64,000 bases of DNA, taken from NCBI GenBank assembly GCA_019456225.1, contig VRUI01000008.1:1-64000 (forward strand), given 5' to 3'. The DNA comes from Planctomycetota bacterium (GTDB lineage Bacteria; Planctomycetota; Phycisphaerae; Sedimentisphaerales; Anaerohalosphaeraceae). A program made the position numbers and the translations under genes. Shown here one piece after another: positions 42,461-50,799 of this stretch (the stretch's first letter is position 1; each line of letters begins with the position of its first letter). The notes under the pieces were generated by a model. The model ran no database searches, had not been told where the DNA came from, and saw nothing but the letters and a program-made list of their open reading frames with translations.

Positions 42461-44744
42461 TCATCATATTGACAATCTTCAATAGTTGCTTTTCTATTGC
42501 ACTCATATCTACAGGCTCAGCACTTTTTTTGGACTCATTAACCTTTTTAGGCTCATAAACTTTTTTGGGCTTATTAACTTTTTTAGGCTTATAAACTTTT
42601 TTAGGTTCATAAACTTTTTTGGGCTCATTAATCGGTTCTTTTTGGGATGGAGTCATAGTTTTTACGTAAGTTCGAGCCGGTTTATCGACATGTTTTTTTA
42701 CGGACTGCAGGACTGATTCAAGATTTTCAATGTGCAATCTTAGATTTTTATTCTGGTCGAGATTTTGCAGAATATTACTTTTTTTCCGCTCATTTTCAGA
42801 AATTTCCAGCAACTCGGCTTCATTGCTGGCGACTATGGGAGTAAGGAATATAAGAAGTTCTGTTTTCTGCTGAGACCTGACTGTCTTTCTGAACAATCCT
42901 CCCAGAATGGGTAGATCACCCAGGAAAGGCACCTTTTCGACAGATTCCGTTTCCTGATCCTGCATCAGCCCGCCAATAACTATTGTCTGACCATTTTTGA
43001 CCGCGACCCTGCTCTCGGAAGAACGCTTGGCGAATACAGCTGCATTAACAGTTTCTGAGATGGGGACAGTTTTGGCGGTTGTCGTCGAAATTTCCGGGAT
43101 TATGTCCATGATCACGAGTCCCTGCGGATTGATATACGGCGTAACTTCGAGAATAATTCCAATATCTTCGTATTCAATCGTGTTGATCGTCTGGCCGGTT
43201 TCGGTTGTACGAGTATCTCTAATAAAGGGAACCTCTTCGCCAACGGTAATCCTGGCCGTCTGGTTATTACTCGTTAAGATGTACGGCCTTGACAGCACGT
43301 TGAGCTTGCCGACAGTCTCAAGAGCATGGAGAGTGACGCTCAGATCGCCTTCGAGTATTTTCGTCACGAAACCGGTGCCTGTGGCATCTGGCACAAACTC
43401 AGTTCCGATTAGCGTTTCGCCTCCGCTGTCACGCATGTTCAAAACGGAAAACTCCATTCCAAGGTCGAGACCGCTGTTTAGAGTAACTTCGGCAAGAAGC
43501 ACCTTGATCAGCACCTGCGGAACAGGTTTATCAAGTTCGTCTATGATCGCCTTAATCTTTTTATAGTTTTTCGAGGAGGTCATAATAAGTAAGGCATTGG
43601 TATCCTCATCGGATTCGAAATAGACTTCGTCAGAGAGATCGCCTGAACTGGATGAATTGCTGCTTGACCGTCTGCCCTGCGAAGAGCCCCCGCCTCTCGA
43701 TGAGCCGGCATTATTTTGATTGATCTGTTCCATCTCCTGGAAAAGATTATTGAGCACCTCTTTAAGGTTATCGGATCTCGCGTTTTTGAGGAAATATATA
43801 AATATCGTTCTTTCCTCGTCCGGGTTCGAGTCCAACTCGATAATGACCTTTTCAACAACATCAAGTATGTCGCTTGGGCCGCTTACAACAACAGTACTCG
43901 TTCGTTCATCGGCTGCTGCGACAACACTGATATCCGGACCGACACCGCTTTGACTGTCCCGTCCGCGGTCTCCGCCGCGATCTGAGCCCCTACCGCCTCT
44001 CCCCATGAAACTTGCCATCCGGGAAAAAGGGTTTCGCGATTCATTACCACCTGATGTCTGCCGCCTGTTGGTGTCGAATACTTCATTGATAAGATCAGCG
44101 GTGTTTTCCGCATCGGCATAGACCAGTCGAAATACCCTGACTTCCGAAATAGCGGACATCTGAGTATCAAGTGCATTAATAATCTCCAGCAGACGTTTGA
44201 TGTTTGCGGTCGTATCGGTAATGATCAGGCTGTTACTGCCCTGGTTGGTTGACAATTCGGCGTATTCGGGGACAAGCGGAAGCAGGCCCTCCCGCAGCTT
44301 TACCACATCGATATAACGTACAGGCACAATATGAGTAACCAGGTCGTCGCCCGGAATAATCTTGCTGGGATCACTGCCGGTTTGTACGGGTATGCTCATC
44401 TGTTTTGCCGCCTCCAATTCAACAACTTTCAATGTCTGCCCCATGCGAATAGCTGCCAATCCCTTCACCTTAATGATCGAATTGATCAGCGAGATTGCAC
44501 GGTCGACACCGATCGGCTGCTGGCTGATGACGGTTATGCGTCCTTCGATAGAGATATCCGAGATGATAACCATACCTACAACCTTGGAAAGATATTCAAG
44601 CACATCCATTATCGGCGCATCTTTGAAATTCATCAAAATCTGCTGATCTTTTTTACGTCCAGGATCTTCGGCAAAAGCCGGCACAAATCCTGACAAGAAG
44701 AACATTACCGTAATTATTACGATTACAAAACGTTTCATTTCCAT
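42447..44744 (-). CDS. gspD: GspD secretin of T2SS 2
   Basis: 765 residues, closer to normal size. Signal peptide (FVIVIITVMFFLSGFVPAFA), then N0 (LMNFKDAPIMDVLEYLSKVVGMVII), N1-N3 domains (IVPVRYIDVVKLREGLLPLVPEYA; VRVFRLVYADAENTADLINEVF; FIYFLKNARSDNLKEVLNNLF) and the secretin domain (VLIKVLLAEVTLNSGLDLGMEF, VLSRPYILTSNNQTARITVGEEVPF, AVKNGQTIVIGGLMQDQ, VPFLGDLPILGGLF). The C-terminal 150 residues beyond the barrel hold a hexapeptide repeat (42522-42632) and a final helix. It is the last gene of the operon, whereas gspD is second in T2SS 1. Confidence 0.95.
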   Translation of the reverse strand: MEMKRFVIVIITVMFFLSGFVPAFAEDPGRKKDQQILMNFKDAPIMDVLEYLSKVVGMVIISDISIEGRITVISQQPIGVDRAISLINSIIKVKGLAAIRMGQTLKVVELEAAKQMSIPVQTGSDPSKIIPGDDLVTHIVPVRYIDVVKLREGLLPLVPEYAELSTNQGSNSLIITDTTANIKRLLEIINALDTQMSAISEVRVFRLVYADAENTADLINEVFDTNRRQTSGGNESRNPFSRMASFMGRGGRGSDRGGDRGRDSQSGVGPDISVVAAADERTSTVVVSGPSDILDVVEKVIIELDSNPDEERTIFIYFLKNARSDNLKEVLNNLFQEMEQINQNNAGSSRGGGSSQGRRSSSNSSSSGDLSDEVYFESDEDTNALLIMTSSKNYKKIKAIIDELDKPVPQVLIKVLLAEVTLNSGLDLGMEFSVLNMRDSGGETLIGTEFVPDATGTGFVTKILEGDLSVTLHALETVGKLNVLSRPYILTSNNQTARITVGEEVPFIRDTRTTETGQTINTIEYEDIGIILEVTPYINPQGLVIMDIIPEISTTTAKTVPISETVNAAVFAKRSSESRVAVKNGQTIVIGGLMQDQETESVEKVPFLGDLPILGGLFRKTVRSQQKTELLIFLTPIVASNEAELLEISENERKKSNILQNLDQNKNLRLHIENLESVLQSVKKHVDKPARTYVKTMTPSQKEPINEPKKVYEPKKVYKPKKVNKPKKVYEPKKVNESKKSAEPVDMSAIEKQLLKIVNMMKSQP
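42522..42632 (-). repeat. 18-bp tandem repeat encoding PKKVYE/K hexapeptides
   Basis: About six units of an 18-bp period within the 3' end of gspD 2 encode EPKKVY, EPKKVY, KPKKVN, KPKKVY, EPKKVN and ESKK. The array is rich in Lys and Pro and should be an extended linker after the secretin barrel. Confidence 0.85.
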
Positions 44745-44817
44745 GAGTTTTTTCCTTTTTCGATCAAAAGTTTTGGCCTGATATAATCAAAAGGCCAATT
44801 CCTTATTGTTTACTTTA

Positions 44818-45378
44818 TTAGTCAAGCTCTTTTTTTCTTCTTTCCAGCATTTTCCTGAGTATTTCGCTTTCGTCGGTGCCTTGAATTGCCGGTGAGTTTG
44901 GGTCGGAAGAACCGAGCGATCTGGATGTCGTGGTATAAGCCGCGGCACCGGGCACGACACCTGACATATCCATCCCAACCATTATTTCAACTTTGGTCTG
45001 GTTCTTATCGAATACTACCCGGTCGGCTTTTATTTCTTTGATTACCATTCCGTCAACCTGCTCTCCAATGGATGCCAGGAATAATTCCCCACTGGACTGG
45101 TTTTCAATAAAGGCAAGCTTCTTGTTACTGTCGATCGCCACCCCCCTGAGGATAAAAACAAATGCTATATCAGGGGCGGCAACGGTATTAGGTTCTGCAG
45201 GACGAACGTCAACACGCACAGGCCTGCGGGGCGATCTATCCTTTGAAAAGATATTTCGCTGAATAATAACGCCATAGCTTTCCTTTGACTTCTCGTCTTG
45301 TCCAGTTTGCTCGCCATGACCGGCAAGAGCCATCAGCAGCATCAAAACAACAATCACATATTTACCCGGTTTATTCAT
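44818..45378 (-). CDS. gspC: GspC-like component of T2SS 2
   Basis: 186 residues. A short membrane segment (YVIVVLMLLMALAG) is followed by YGVIIQRNIFSKDRSPR, the typical rNiFs-type segment before the GspC homology domain. The HR domain covers about 70-140 (IAFVFILRGVAIDSNKKLAFIENQSSGELFLASIGEQVDGMVIKEI). No PDZ domain. It starts 8 bp inside the end of the gspM gene and lies before gspD, as expected for partners that bind one another in the periplasm. Confidence 0.85.
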   Translation of the reverse strand: MNKPGKYVIVVLMLLMALAGHGEQTGQDEKSKESYGVIIQRNIFSKDRSPRRPVRVDVRPAEPNTVAAPDIAFVFILRGVAIDSNKKLAFIENQSSGELFLASIGEQVDGMVIKEIKADRVVFDKNQTKVEIMVGMDMSGVVPGAAAYTTTSRSLGSSDPNSPAIQGTDESEILRKMLERRKKELD

Positions 45379-45931
45379 TATTCACCATCTCATTCTTCTG
45401 GTCATAAACGTATATCGATGAAACTCTCATCTGAATCGTCATCTGCGAGCCGCTCTCGTCGGAGGCGCCCATCTGCATAGTCTTGATCTTCAGCGGTATT
45501 GGAGCATTTTCAATATCCCACAGAAACATTGTCACAGATTTCATATTACCTTTACCCGAGACAAGAAACTCAATTTCTCTAACGCTGCCGTCAGTATCGC
45601 GTTCAATACGCTCAGGCTGCATCGAAGCGAGAGTAAGGTAATTCTTATAAGAAACATCTTCAAGGTACCGCAGCACAATACCTTCGGTAACGGCCGGATC
45701 GTTCGACAAACCGGAATCTGTCATCTTCCGCCACCTTTCAGAAAGCAGTTTTCGCCGCTTCATAACTGACAATCCTTTTTCGACGTCAGCGGCAAGCTTG
45801 TCTTTGTGATCCTTTACCTCGCTGCGTTTTGCCATCAATGGAGATAGTATGTACTTGTCCGAGATCAGCAACGCTATAGCAAAGGCTGCAAGGATAAGTA
45901 TGATCTTTTCTCTACGGCTTAAACCTGTCAT
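45371..45931 (-). CDS. gspM: GspM/PilO-like protein of T2SS 2
   Basis: 186 residues. One helix after a basic start (SRREKIILILAAFAIALLISDKYIL), a coiled segment (about 35-70) and a C-terminal ferredoxin-like domain (VREIEFLVSGKGNMKSVTMFLWDIENAPIPLKIKTMQMG), the PilO/GspM pattern. Four-base overlap with the gspL gene upstream. Confidence 0.82.
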   Translation of the reverse strand: MTGLSRREKIILILAAFAIALLISDKYILSPLMAKRSEVKDHKDKLAADVEKGLSVMKRRKLLSERWRKMTDSGLSNDPAVTEGIVLRYLEDVSYKNYLTLASMQPERIERDTDGSVREIEFLVSGKGNMKSVTMFLWDIENAPIPLKIKTMQMGASDESGSQMTIQMRVSSIYVYDQKNEMVNNE

Positions 45932-47310
45932 CGCTGCGGCCCTCCATACTGGTAATTTATCGCGAACGATATTGTCTTGGTGTTTTTCGCGGTCTGCCGG
46001 ATATACAGCAACTTGACATTAGTGAAAGACTTGCTTTTTTCAAGCTTATCGAGCACGTCCAGGGCAGCGGTTTCTTCAACTGCTTTTCCTGTAATAACCT
46101 GGTTTAGAGACTCATCGACAGCGAGGCTGCTTATCCAAACATCACCCTTTTCAGGAAACAGCAGGGTCAGTTCACGAAGTGAGTCAATGTATTTAGTCTT
46201 ACCGTCAAACCATCGCCTGGCGAAAGTAACGCGTTCTAGTACCTCCTCTGACGATGCAACATTTTCACTCATTTCCTCGAGCCGGGCGGTAAGCTGCTTA
46301 ACGTCCCTGGCGTCCATATACCACTCAAAGCCCAGGTATCCGATTATCGCGATAACAAGAACGCAAGCTGCCGCAACTCGTGGAATTATCCTTTTAAGAT
46401 TGCTTTCCTTTTTGCCGTTGAGATGACTGCCAAGAAAATCTATCGGGCATTTGGCTCCTGACATCCTCTGCCACGCAAGGCGGCCTGCCAGGCTGCAGTA
46501 ATCACCGGTTTCGGCAATGTCGCCGGGCTGGGAGCAATCGACAATTTCAATATTTTCATGCTGTCCGACAGCTTTGGCTACCCTGCCGTCATTATCGTCA
46601 CCGACAACAAACGCCCTCAATCTGCCCTCACCGCTAATCTGTGACGAACCAATTCTTTGCATTTCAACAGCGAGCCTGGCGGATATGTCTTTTTGCCCGC
46701 CCGCTGTAGACCGAAGCGGCAAATACTGAATCGACTTGATCTGACCGTCGCCATACACAATGATCTCTGCCGAATTTCCCCAGAGATACACACCGCAGTA
46801 AATACCGGCCGTATCATCCGGCAGGCACACAAGCGAACGCAAAGTCATCGACAATGGCGTAATATTGACCGCCTCCAGAAACGATCTCACGGAATTTACA
46901 TATTCTTTTAAAACAGAAACGACAAAAATCTTATTTGCATCGCCGTTAAGCGTACCGGAATAATCTATAAGTACGTCATCGGGCGAAAGCATCGATTTCT
47001 TTTCAAGACCAAGTTTGAGGATTCCCGGCAAAACAGATTTATCCTTCAAGGGCGGAATATCCATTTCGCAGCCGAGTACGTGCTTTGCCGAGATGCCCAC
47101 TACAGCTTTTGCGCTCTTAAAACCGTTTGCCTTAAGGAACTGCCTGAAGGCTTCGATCTGGCCCGGGAGTTGTTTCGGACCGGCTCCATCCGGCATATCG
47201 AAATGGCAGGATTTGACGCTTCGAAAACCTTTTCCTGCCCGTTCAACCTGAGATACGGCAATGCCGGTATCGGTAAACAAAACACCAGGAATATTTTTCC
47301 TTTTACCCAT
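45928..47310 (-). CDS. gspL: GspL-like (PilM-PilN type) protein of T2SS 2
   Basis: 460 residues. The actin-like cytoplasmic part covers 1-300 (GVLFTDTGIAVSQVERAG, AKAVVGISAKHVLGCEMDIPPL); one helix lies at about 318-336 (VAAACVLVIAIIGYLGFEW); the periplasmic part has a coiled coil (VKQLTARLEEMSENVASSEEVLERV) and a PilN-like fold. It starts 1 bp before the end of gspK and overlaps gspM by 4 bp. Same architecture as the T2SS 1 protein but little visible sequence identity. Confidence 0.85.
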   Translation of the reverse strand: MGKRKNIPGVLFTDTGIAVSQVERAGKGFRSVKSCHFDMPDGAGPKQLPGQIEAFRQFLKANGFKSAKAVVGISAKHVLGCEMDIPPLKDKSVLPGILKLGLEKKSMLSPDDVLIDYSGTLNGDANKIFVVSVLKEYVNSVRSFLEAVNITPLSMTLRSLVCLPDDTAGIYCGVYLWGNSAEIIVYGDGQIKSIQYLPLRSTAGGQKDISARLAVEMQRIGSSQISGEGRLRAFVVGDDNDGRVAKAVGQHENIEIVDCSQPGDIAETGDYCSLAGRLAWQRMSGAKCPIDFLGSHLNGKKESNLKRIIPRVAAACVLVIAIIGYLGFEWYMDARDVKQLTARLEEMSENVASSEEVLERVTFARRWFDGKTKYIDSLRELTLLFPEKGDVWISSLAVDESLNQVITGKAVEETAALDVLDKLEKSKSFTNVKLLYIRQTAKNTKTISFAINYQYGGPQR

Positions 47311-48656
47311 TATAATCTTTCTTTACTGTTTTCAAGTATTTTATCATCAAGCGGCCAGCCCAGGTGCGTAAGCGATTTTCTGTATATGACCTTTGCATTG
47401 CCCTCGGCGTTGTCGATAACCACATAATACCTGCGGTAACTCCGGCCGTCTTTACTAAGAGCGACAATGTCAGCCGAATACTGATATGACGTCACCGTGA
47501 TATACCGCCCGATCGCCATCGCCTTTTCATCATCCAGAGCTTCCTTCAACCAGGCGATACTGCTGTTATCCTGATCTGTGCGTTTAGAGACAATCGAATC
47601 TACATCGCTTTGCTCCAGCCCCGGCAGACAAAGCAAAACCTCTTTCGGCGCCGTATTTATATTCACAAGACCCGTAACTTCATCATCGTCACCTACAGCA
47701 AGCCTGGGTTCCATCTTCTTGAAATCTTCTTCCTTAAGGTCGCTGCGGATATAAAACTCTATCACACTTTGAAATCTATACGGGCCGCTGGCTATTATAT
47801 TCTCATTAATTATAAAGTAATCCTCTTCTCCGACAGTCTCCCTGATCAAATTACGAAGCTGACCGCCGCTTCGTCTGGAAGTTATATCTATCTTTTGTTC
47901 TCCGCCGCCGCCATTGGGCTGATAGCTGTATACTGTCACATAATTAAGAAATCCCGGCTCAAGTTTTCCGTTGCTGTTATCGGCAGGTAGAGTCTGCTGA
48001 GCATCGTTTTCATTGTCGTCCAGCACGCCGTTTCTGTTGAGGTCCTCACCATAAAGATAATCATGATCGCCTCCCTTAATCAGCAAAACCTCTTCCACTG
48101 TTTCAAGCGGTGCATTCTTGCAATTGTACGATTCGCCAAGCAGCAGGTAGTATTCGCTTTCTGCTCCGCCTGCGGTAATCTCACTATCCGAATCACGCCA
48201 GTCGATTATCGCGTTTGCAAGCTCTGAAGTCATCGAAGGCAGCTTTAGAAGCATCTCCAGCGAAGCGGAATTTAGATTGATCTTGCCGCCTTCGTCGGTA
48301 AGCCCGAAATCGTGATTCTTGTCGTCAGATAGATTTGGACGAAGCACCCAGAAACGCCCGCTGCCCGAATCCATATCTTCAAAAGGCTTTTCACCGTAAT
48401 CAACGGAAGATTCTGCGGAATTGGAAACCCTTGCACGCACGTAAGCGATAGCCGCATTCGCCGTCGCCTCGGCCTGAACCGACGACAAGCTATTGACAGA
48501 AGCCAACACATCAACGCGAAGAGTACGCGACATCACTATCACCATGCTTGCAAGCACCAGCGTTATCCATATCGTAACGATCAGCACCGTCCCGGGAGAT
48601 TGCCTGGAGTCCCGGTCTGCCATCGTCAATATTCTATTGTTCAGTTCGCGTTTCAT
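47310..48656 (-). CDS. gspK: GspK minor pseudopilin of T2SS 2
   Basis: 448 residues. SPG/TVLIVTIWITLVLASMVIVMS is a prepilin helix without Glu5, as in GspK. FGLTDEGGKINLNSASLEMLLKLPSM and LVNINTAPKEVLLCLPGL are the two SAM-like hairpins. DLNRNGVLDDNENDAQQ (about 200-216) has the DxNxNGxxD spacing of a calcium-binding EF-hand or dockerin loop, followed by DNSNGKLEPG, a second partial loop. The first ATG gives a 22-residue leader; an internal ATG (48623) would give 11. Confidence 0.92.
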   Translation of the reverse strand: MKRELNNRILTMADRDSRQSPGTVLIVTIWITLVLASMVIVMSRTLRVDVLASVNSLSSVQAEATANAAIAYVRARVSNSAESSVDYGEKPFEDMDSGSGRFWVLRPNLSDDKNHDFGLTDEGGKINLNSASLEMLLKLPSMTSELANAIIDWRDSDSEITAGGAESEYYLLLGESYNCKNAPLETVEEVLLIKGGDHDYLYGEDLNRNGVLDDNENDAQQTLPADNSNGKLEPGFLNYVTVYSYQPNGGGGEQKIDITSRRSGGQLRNLIRETVGEEDYFIINENIIASGPYRFQSVIEFYIRSDLKEEDFKKMEPRLAVGDDDEVTGLVNINTAPKEVLLCLPGLEQSDVDSIVSKRTDQDNSSIAWLKEALDDEKAMAIGRYITVTSYQYSADIVALSKDGRSYRRYYVVIDNAEGNAKVIYRKSLTHLGWPLDDKILENSKERL

Positions 48657-48669
48657 TGACTTGGGTAAT

Positions 48670-49398
48670 CTATTCCCCTCTTAATCCGACCATATCGGCA
48701 CACGACAGCAGTATTATTCTCTCCATGGATCTTTGGCTGCTGCCGGTGTATTTACTGTTATTTAATTGACTGCCCTGCTCGTATTTTTGAGTCTGAAAGT
48801 CAGTTTCCTGTTCGGGCTTTTTCAGGGTCAGGCTTATCGCCACCGCCGCGGGCAGCATATTATCCTGCGTCGTCGAGTCCCATGTATCAAGCCATTCGTA
48901 ACCGTCGTAATACTGAAGATTGAACGACCTTACACCTCTGCATATAACTTCGCTTTTGCCCTCGATAGTCTTTGGCGAAAGCAGGTTCGTCGTCTGTCGC
49001 CGCACAAGTACCAGATCTTTCCAGCCGTCCCTGTTTTCAACAAAATACTCGGTCTGTGCAATATCGCAGGCGATCTCACCTTCGTCCGGGACATAGTTAC
49101 TCGTAAAAAACAGCAGCATGTCTGCCCCATCGACACCGGCGGCCGAGCCGTCAACTCCCTGAAACTGACCTGCCAGCACATCGCCCGGCGCCAGGGCACA
49201 GGCAAGATCCTTCTGCAAAAAATCAAACGTCGAATTTGAATACCTGTAAGGCCCTACGGCCGCTTCTATGCTCCTTTTAGACTTCATAGCAACATACATG
49301 CTCGAATACAGTGCCATCGCGATGACCGCCATAAGAGTCATAGCTATCAATACTTCCAGAAGCGTAAAACCTAAATGTAATTTATTCCGTCTTTTCAT
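48670..49398 (-). CDS. gspJ: GspJ minor pseudopilin of T2SS 2
   Basis: 242 residues. Leader KRRNKLHLG/FTLLEVLIAMTLMAVIAMALYSSMYVA, canonical cleavage and Glu5. The body has SNSTFDFLQKDLACALAP, FVENRDGWKDLVLVRRQTTN and FNLQYYDGYEWLDTWDST, close to the GspJ pattern of strand plus Tyr-Trp-rich end. It overlaps gspI by 17 bp and lies 13 bp before gspK. Confidence 0.92.
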   Translation of the reverse strand: MKRRNKLHLGFTLLEVLIAMTLMAVIAMALYSSMYVAMKSKRSIEAAVGPYRYSNSTFDFLQKDLACALAPGDVLAGQFQGVDGSAAGVDGADMLLFFTSNYVPDEGEIACDIAQTEYFVENRDGWKDLVLVRRQTTNLLSPKTIEGKSEVICRGVRSFNLQYYDGYEWLDTWDSTTQDNMLPAAVAISLTLKKPEQETDFQTQKYEQGSQLNNSKYTGSSQRSMERIILLSCADMVGLRGE

Positions 49399-49777
49399 TT
49401 TCTACATAAACCAGTGTGGAAAGCTCGACGTCTTTTTCGCGTCCTCGCCAGTCCCACGATACCTTAACCGTTACCTGTTTAAGAGACGGCTCTGTCCAAT
49501 CGGCAGAGGTCATCTTCCATTTATAATCCGCATACATCTCGCCAAAATCGCCCGATTGGCTGCTGCTTTGCCATTCTTCTTCGAGCAGTATTTCCGAAAG
49601 CCTGTTCTCGGCAAGCGATATCGCGTCCGATTTACAGACACTGTCGGAACTTACCATAGTCGCAATCGAAAGCCCTTTCATAACCGCCGGGATTATCGTG
49701 ATAATCAGCACAAAAGTCGCGAGCACCTCGATAAGAGTAAATCCACAAGCATGTTTTTTTTCAGTCATCTCAATCAT
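49382..49777 (-). CDS. gspI: GspI minor pseudopilin of T2SS 2
   Basis: 131 residues, the family size, unlike the TPR-fused homologue in T2SS 1. Leader ends KKHACG/FTLIEVLATFVLIITIIPAVMKGL; then the GspI signature AISLAENRLSEILLEEEW and strands ending VTVKVSWDWRGREKDVELSTLVYV. ATG 49777 or 49768 could start it. Confidence 0.92.
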   Translation of the reverse strand: MIEMTEKKHACGFTLIEVLATFVLIITIIPAVMKGLSIATMVSSDSVCKSDAISLAENRLSEILLEEEWQSSSQSGDFGEMYADYKWKMTSADWTEPSLKQVTVKVSWDWRGREKDVELSTLVYVENEKTE

Positions 49778-49794
49778 AACACTAATCGCCTAAT

Positions 49795-49836
49795 GCTTAT
49801 CGCTTATTGCTAATTGCTAATTGCTAATTACTAATC
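49795..49836. repeat. GCTAATT heptamer microrepeat
   Basis: Reiterated TTATCGC / TAATTGC units lie between gspI and gspH of T2SS 2. A shorter version lies at 30956-30981 between gspE and gspF of T2SS 1. It interrupts the otherwise tightly packed operons. Confidence 0.65.
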
Positions 49837-50375
49837 GCTCTCTTGCCGTCTTTCAGTTCAACCATTTCAAAATTCTCGGCGGGACCGTAACAAACTACGT
49901 CTACATAATTATCCGCTTCATCCTGCAATTCTATCCTGCACTGCCTGGAGTACCCTTGGGGGCTGAAATCTATATACCATATTCCACCATCATTGGAAAA
50001 ATTATCAAAATCTACTTCAATTTCCTTAGCAAGCTTGAACCTGCTTCCAAAATCATTTTCAAGCCGCTTATATTCGCTCTTGTCAATCGACGAAAGCCAA
50101 TATTCATAAGCACCATCTTCCAGCCGAAAATTCAGACGGTAAGGCCTGCTCTGATACACAGACTGAACTTTCGCGTATCGCGCGACAGCAACGAGATGTT
50201 CCGCGGCATCTCTTATCTGCCTCGACGAGAAAAACCCGCGAAGCGAAGGCGCCGCCATCGCCAGCATGGTACACAGAATTATCATTACAAGTATCAGCTC
50301 CAGCAGCGTAAAACCGCCGGCCGGCACTGTGCGATAACTGCTAGTACCTGTCTTCTGTCCAGTTCTTGATATCAT
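49824..50375 (-). CDS. gspH: GspH minor pseudopilin of T2SS 2
   Basis: About 183 residues from ATG 50375, which overlaps gspG by 35 bp and gives a leader MISRTGQKTG...PAGG before FTLLELILVMIILCTMLAMAAPSL; a longer open frame upstream runs antiparallel to nothing useful and is not used. The body has the GspH features RQIRDAAEHLVAVARYAKVQSV and PYRLNFRLEDGAYEYWL. The gspG/gspH overlap length is the same as in T2SS 1. Confidence 0.9.
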   Translation of the reverse strand: MISRTGQKTGTSSYRTVPAGGFTLLELILVMIILCTMLAMAAPSLRGFFSSRQIRDAAEHLVAVARYAKVQSVYQSRPYRLNFRLEDGAYEYWLSSIDKSEYKRLENDFGSRFKLAKEIEVDFDNFSNDGGIWYIDFSPQGYSRQCRIELQDEADNYVDVVCYGPAENFEMVELKDGKRAISN

Positions 50376-50772
50376 CGTCACCGCCACGCTGGCCGTCAGG
50401 GCCGGCAGAAAAAAGATCGTAACCATACTTGTTATACTGGCCCGGACGCTTATACACATAATCGTTGCCCCACGGATCTTTCGGGACGCCACGCTTGATA
50501 TAAGGCTCTTTCCAGCCGTCCGCATTGGACGGTTTGATCACCAGTGCCCTGAGTCCTTCGCTGTTTGTCGGAAACCTGCCGCTATCGATCTCGAAGGTAT
50601 CCAGTGCAAGCTCAAGATTGGCAATGTCCGTCTTTGCCGCCGTAACCTTTGCCTGTTCGCTTCGCCTCGTAAATTTGGGAACAATCACCGTAGCAAGTGT
50701 CGCCAGTATCACAAGAACAAGCAAAAGCTCGATAAGTGTAAATCCGTTACAATTCCTTTTAATCCTTAGCAT
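50341..50772 (-). CDS. gspG: GspG major pseudopilin of T2SS 2
   Basis: 143 residues. NG/FTLIELLLVLVILATLATVIVPKF is canonical. TAAKTDIANLELALDTFEIDSGRFPTNSEGLRAL, then WKEPYIKRGVPKDPWGNDYVYKRPG and LFSAGPDGQRGGDDDIKNW are the textbook GspG motifs; the last includes the calcium-binding acidic residues. It is closer to proteobacterial GspG than the copy in T2SS 1, which lacks the PDGxxGGxDDI ending. Confidence 0.97.
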   Translation of the reverse strand: MLRIKRNCNGFTLIELLLVLVILATLATVIVPKFTRRSEQAKVTAAKTDIANLELALDTFEIDSGRFPTNSEGLRALVIKPSNADGWKEPYIKRGVPKDPWGNDYVYKRPGQYNKYGYDLFSAGPDGQRGGDDDIKNWTEDRY

Positions 50773-50799
50773 AATTCGCCTCTCTGTCGTATATTAAAA

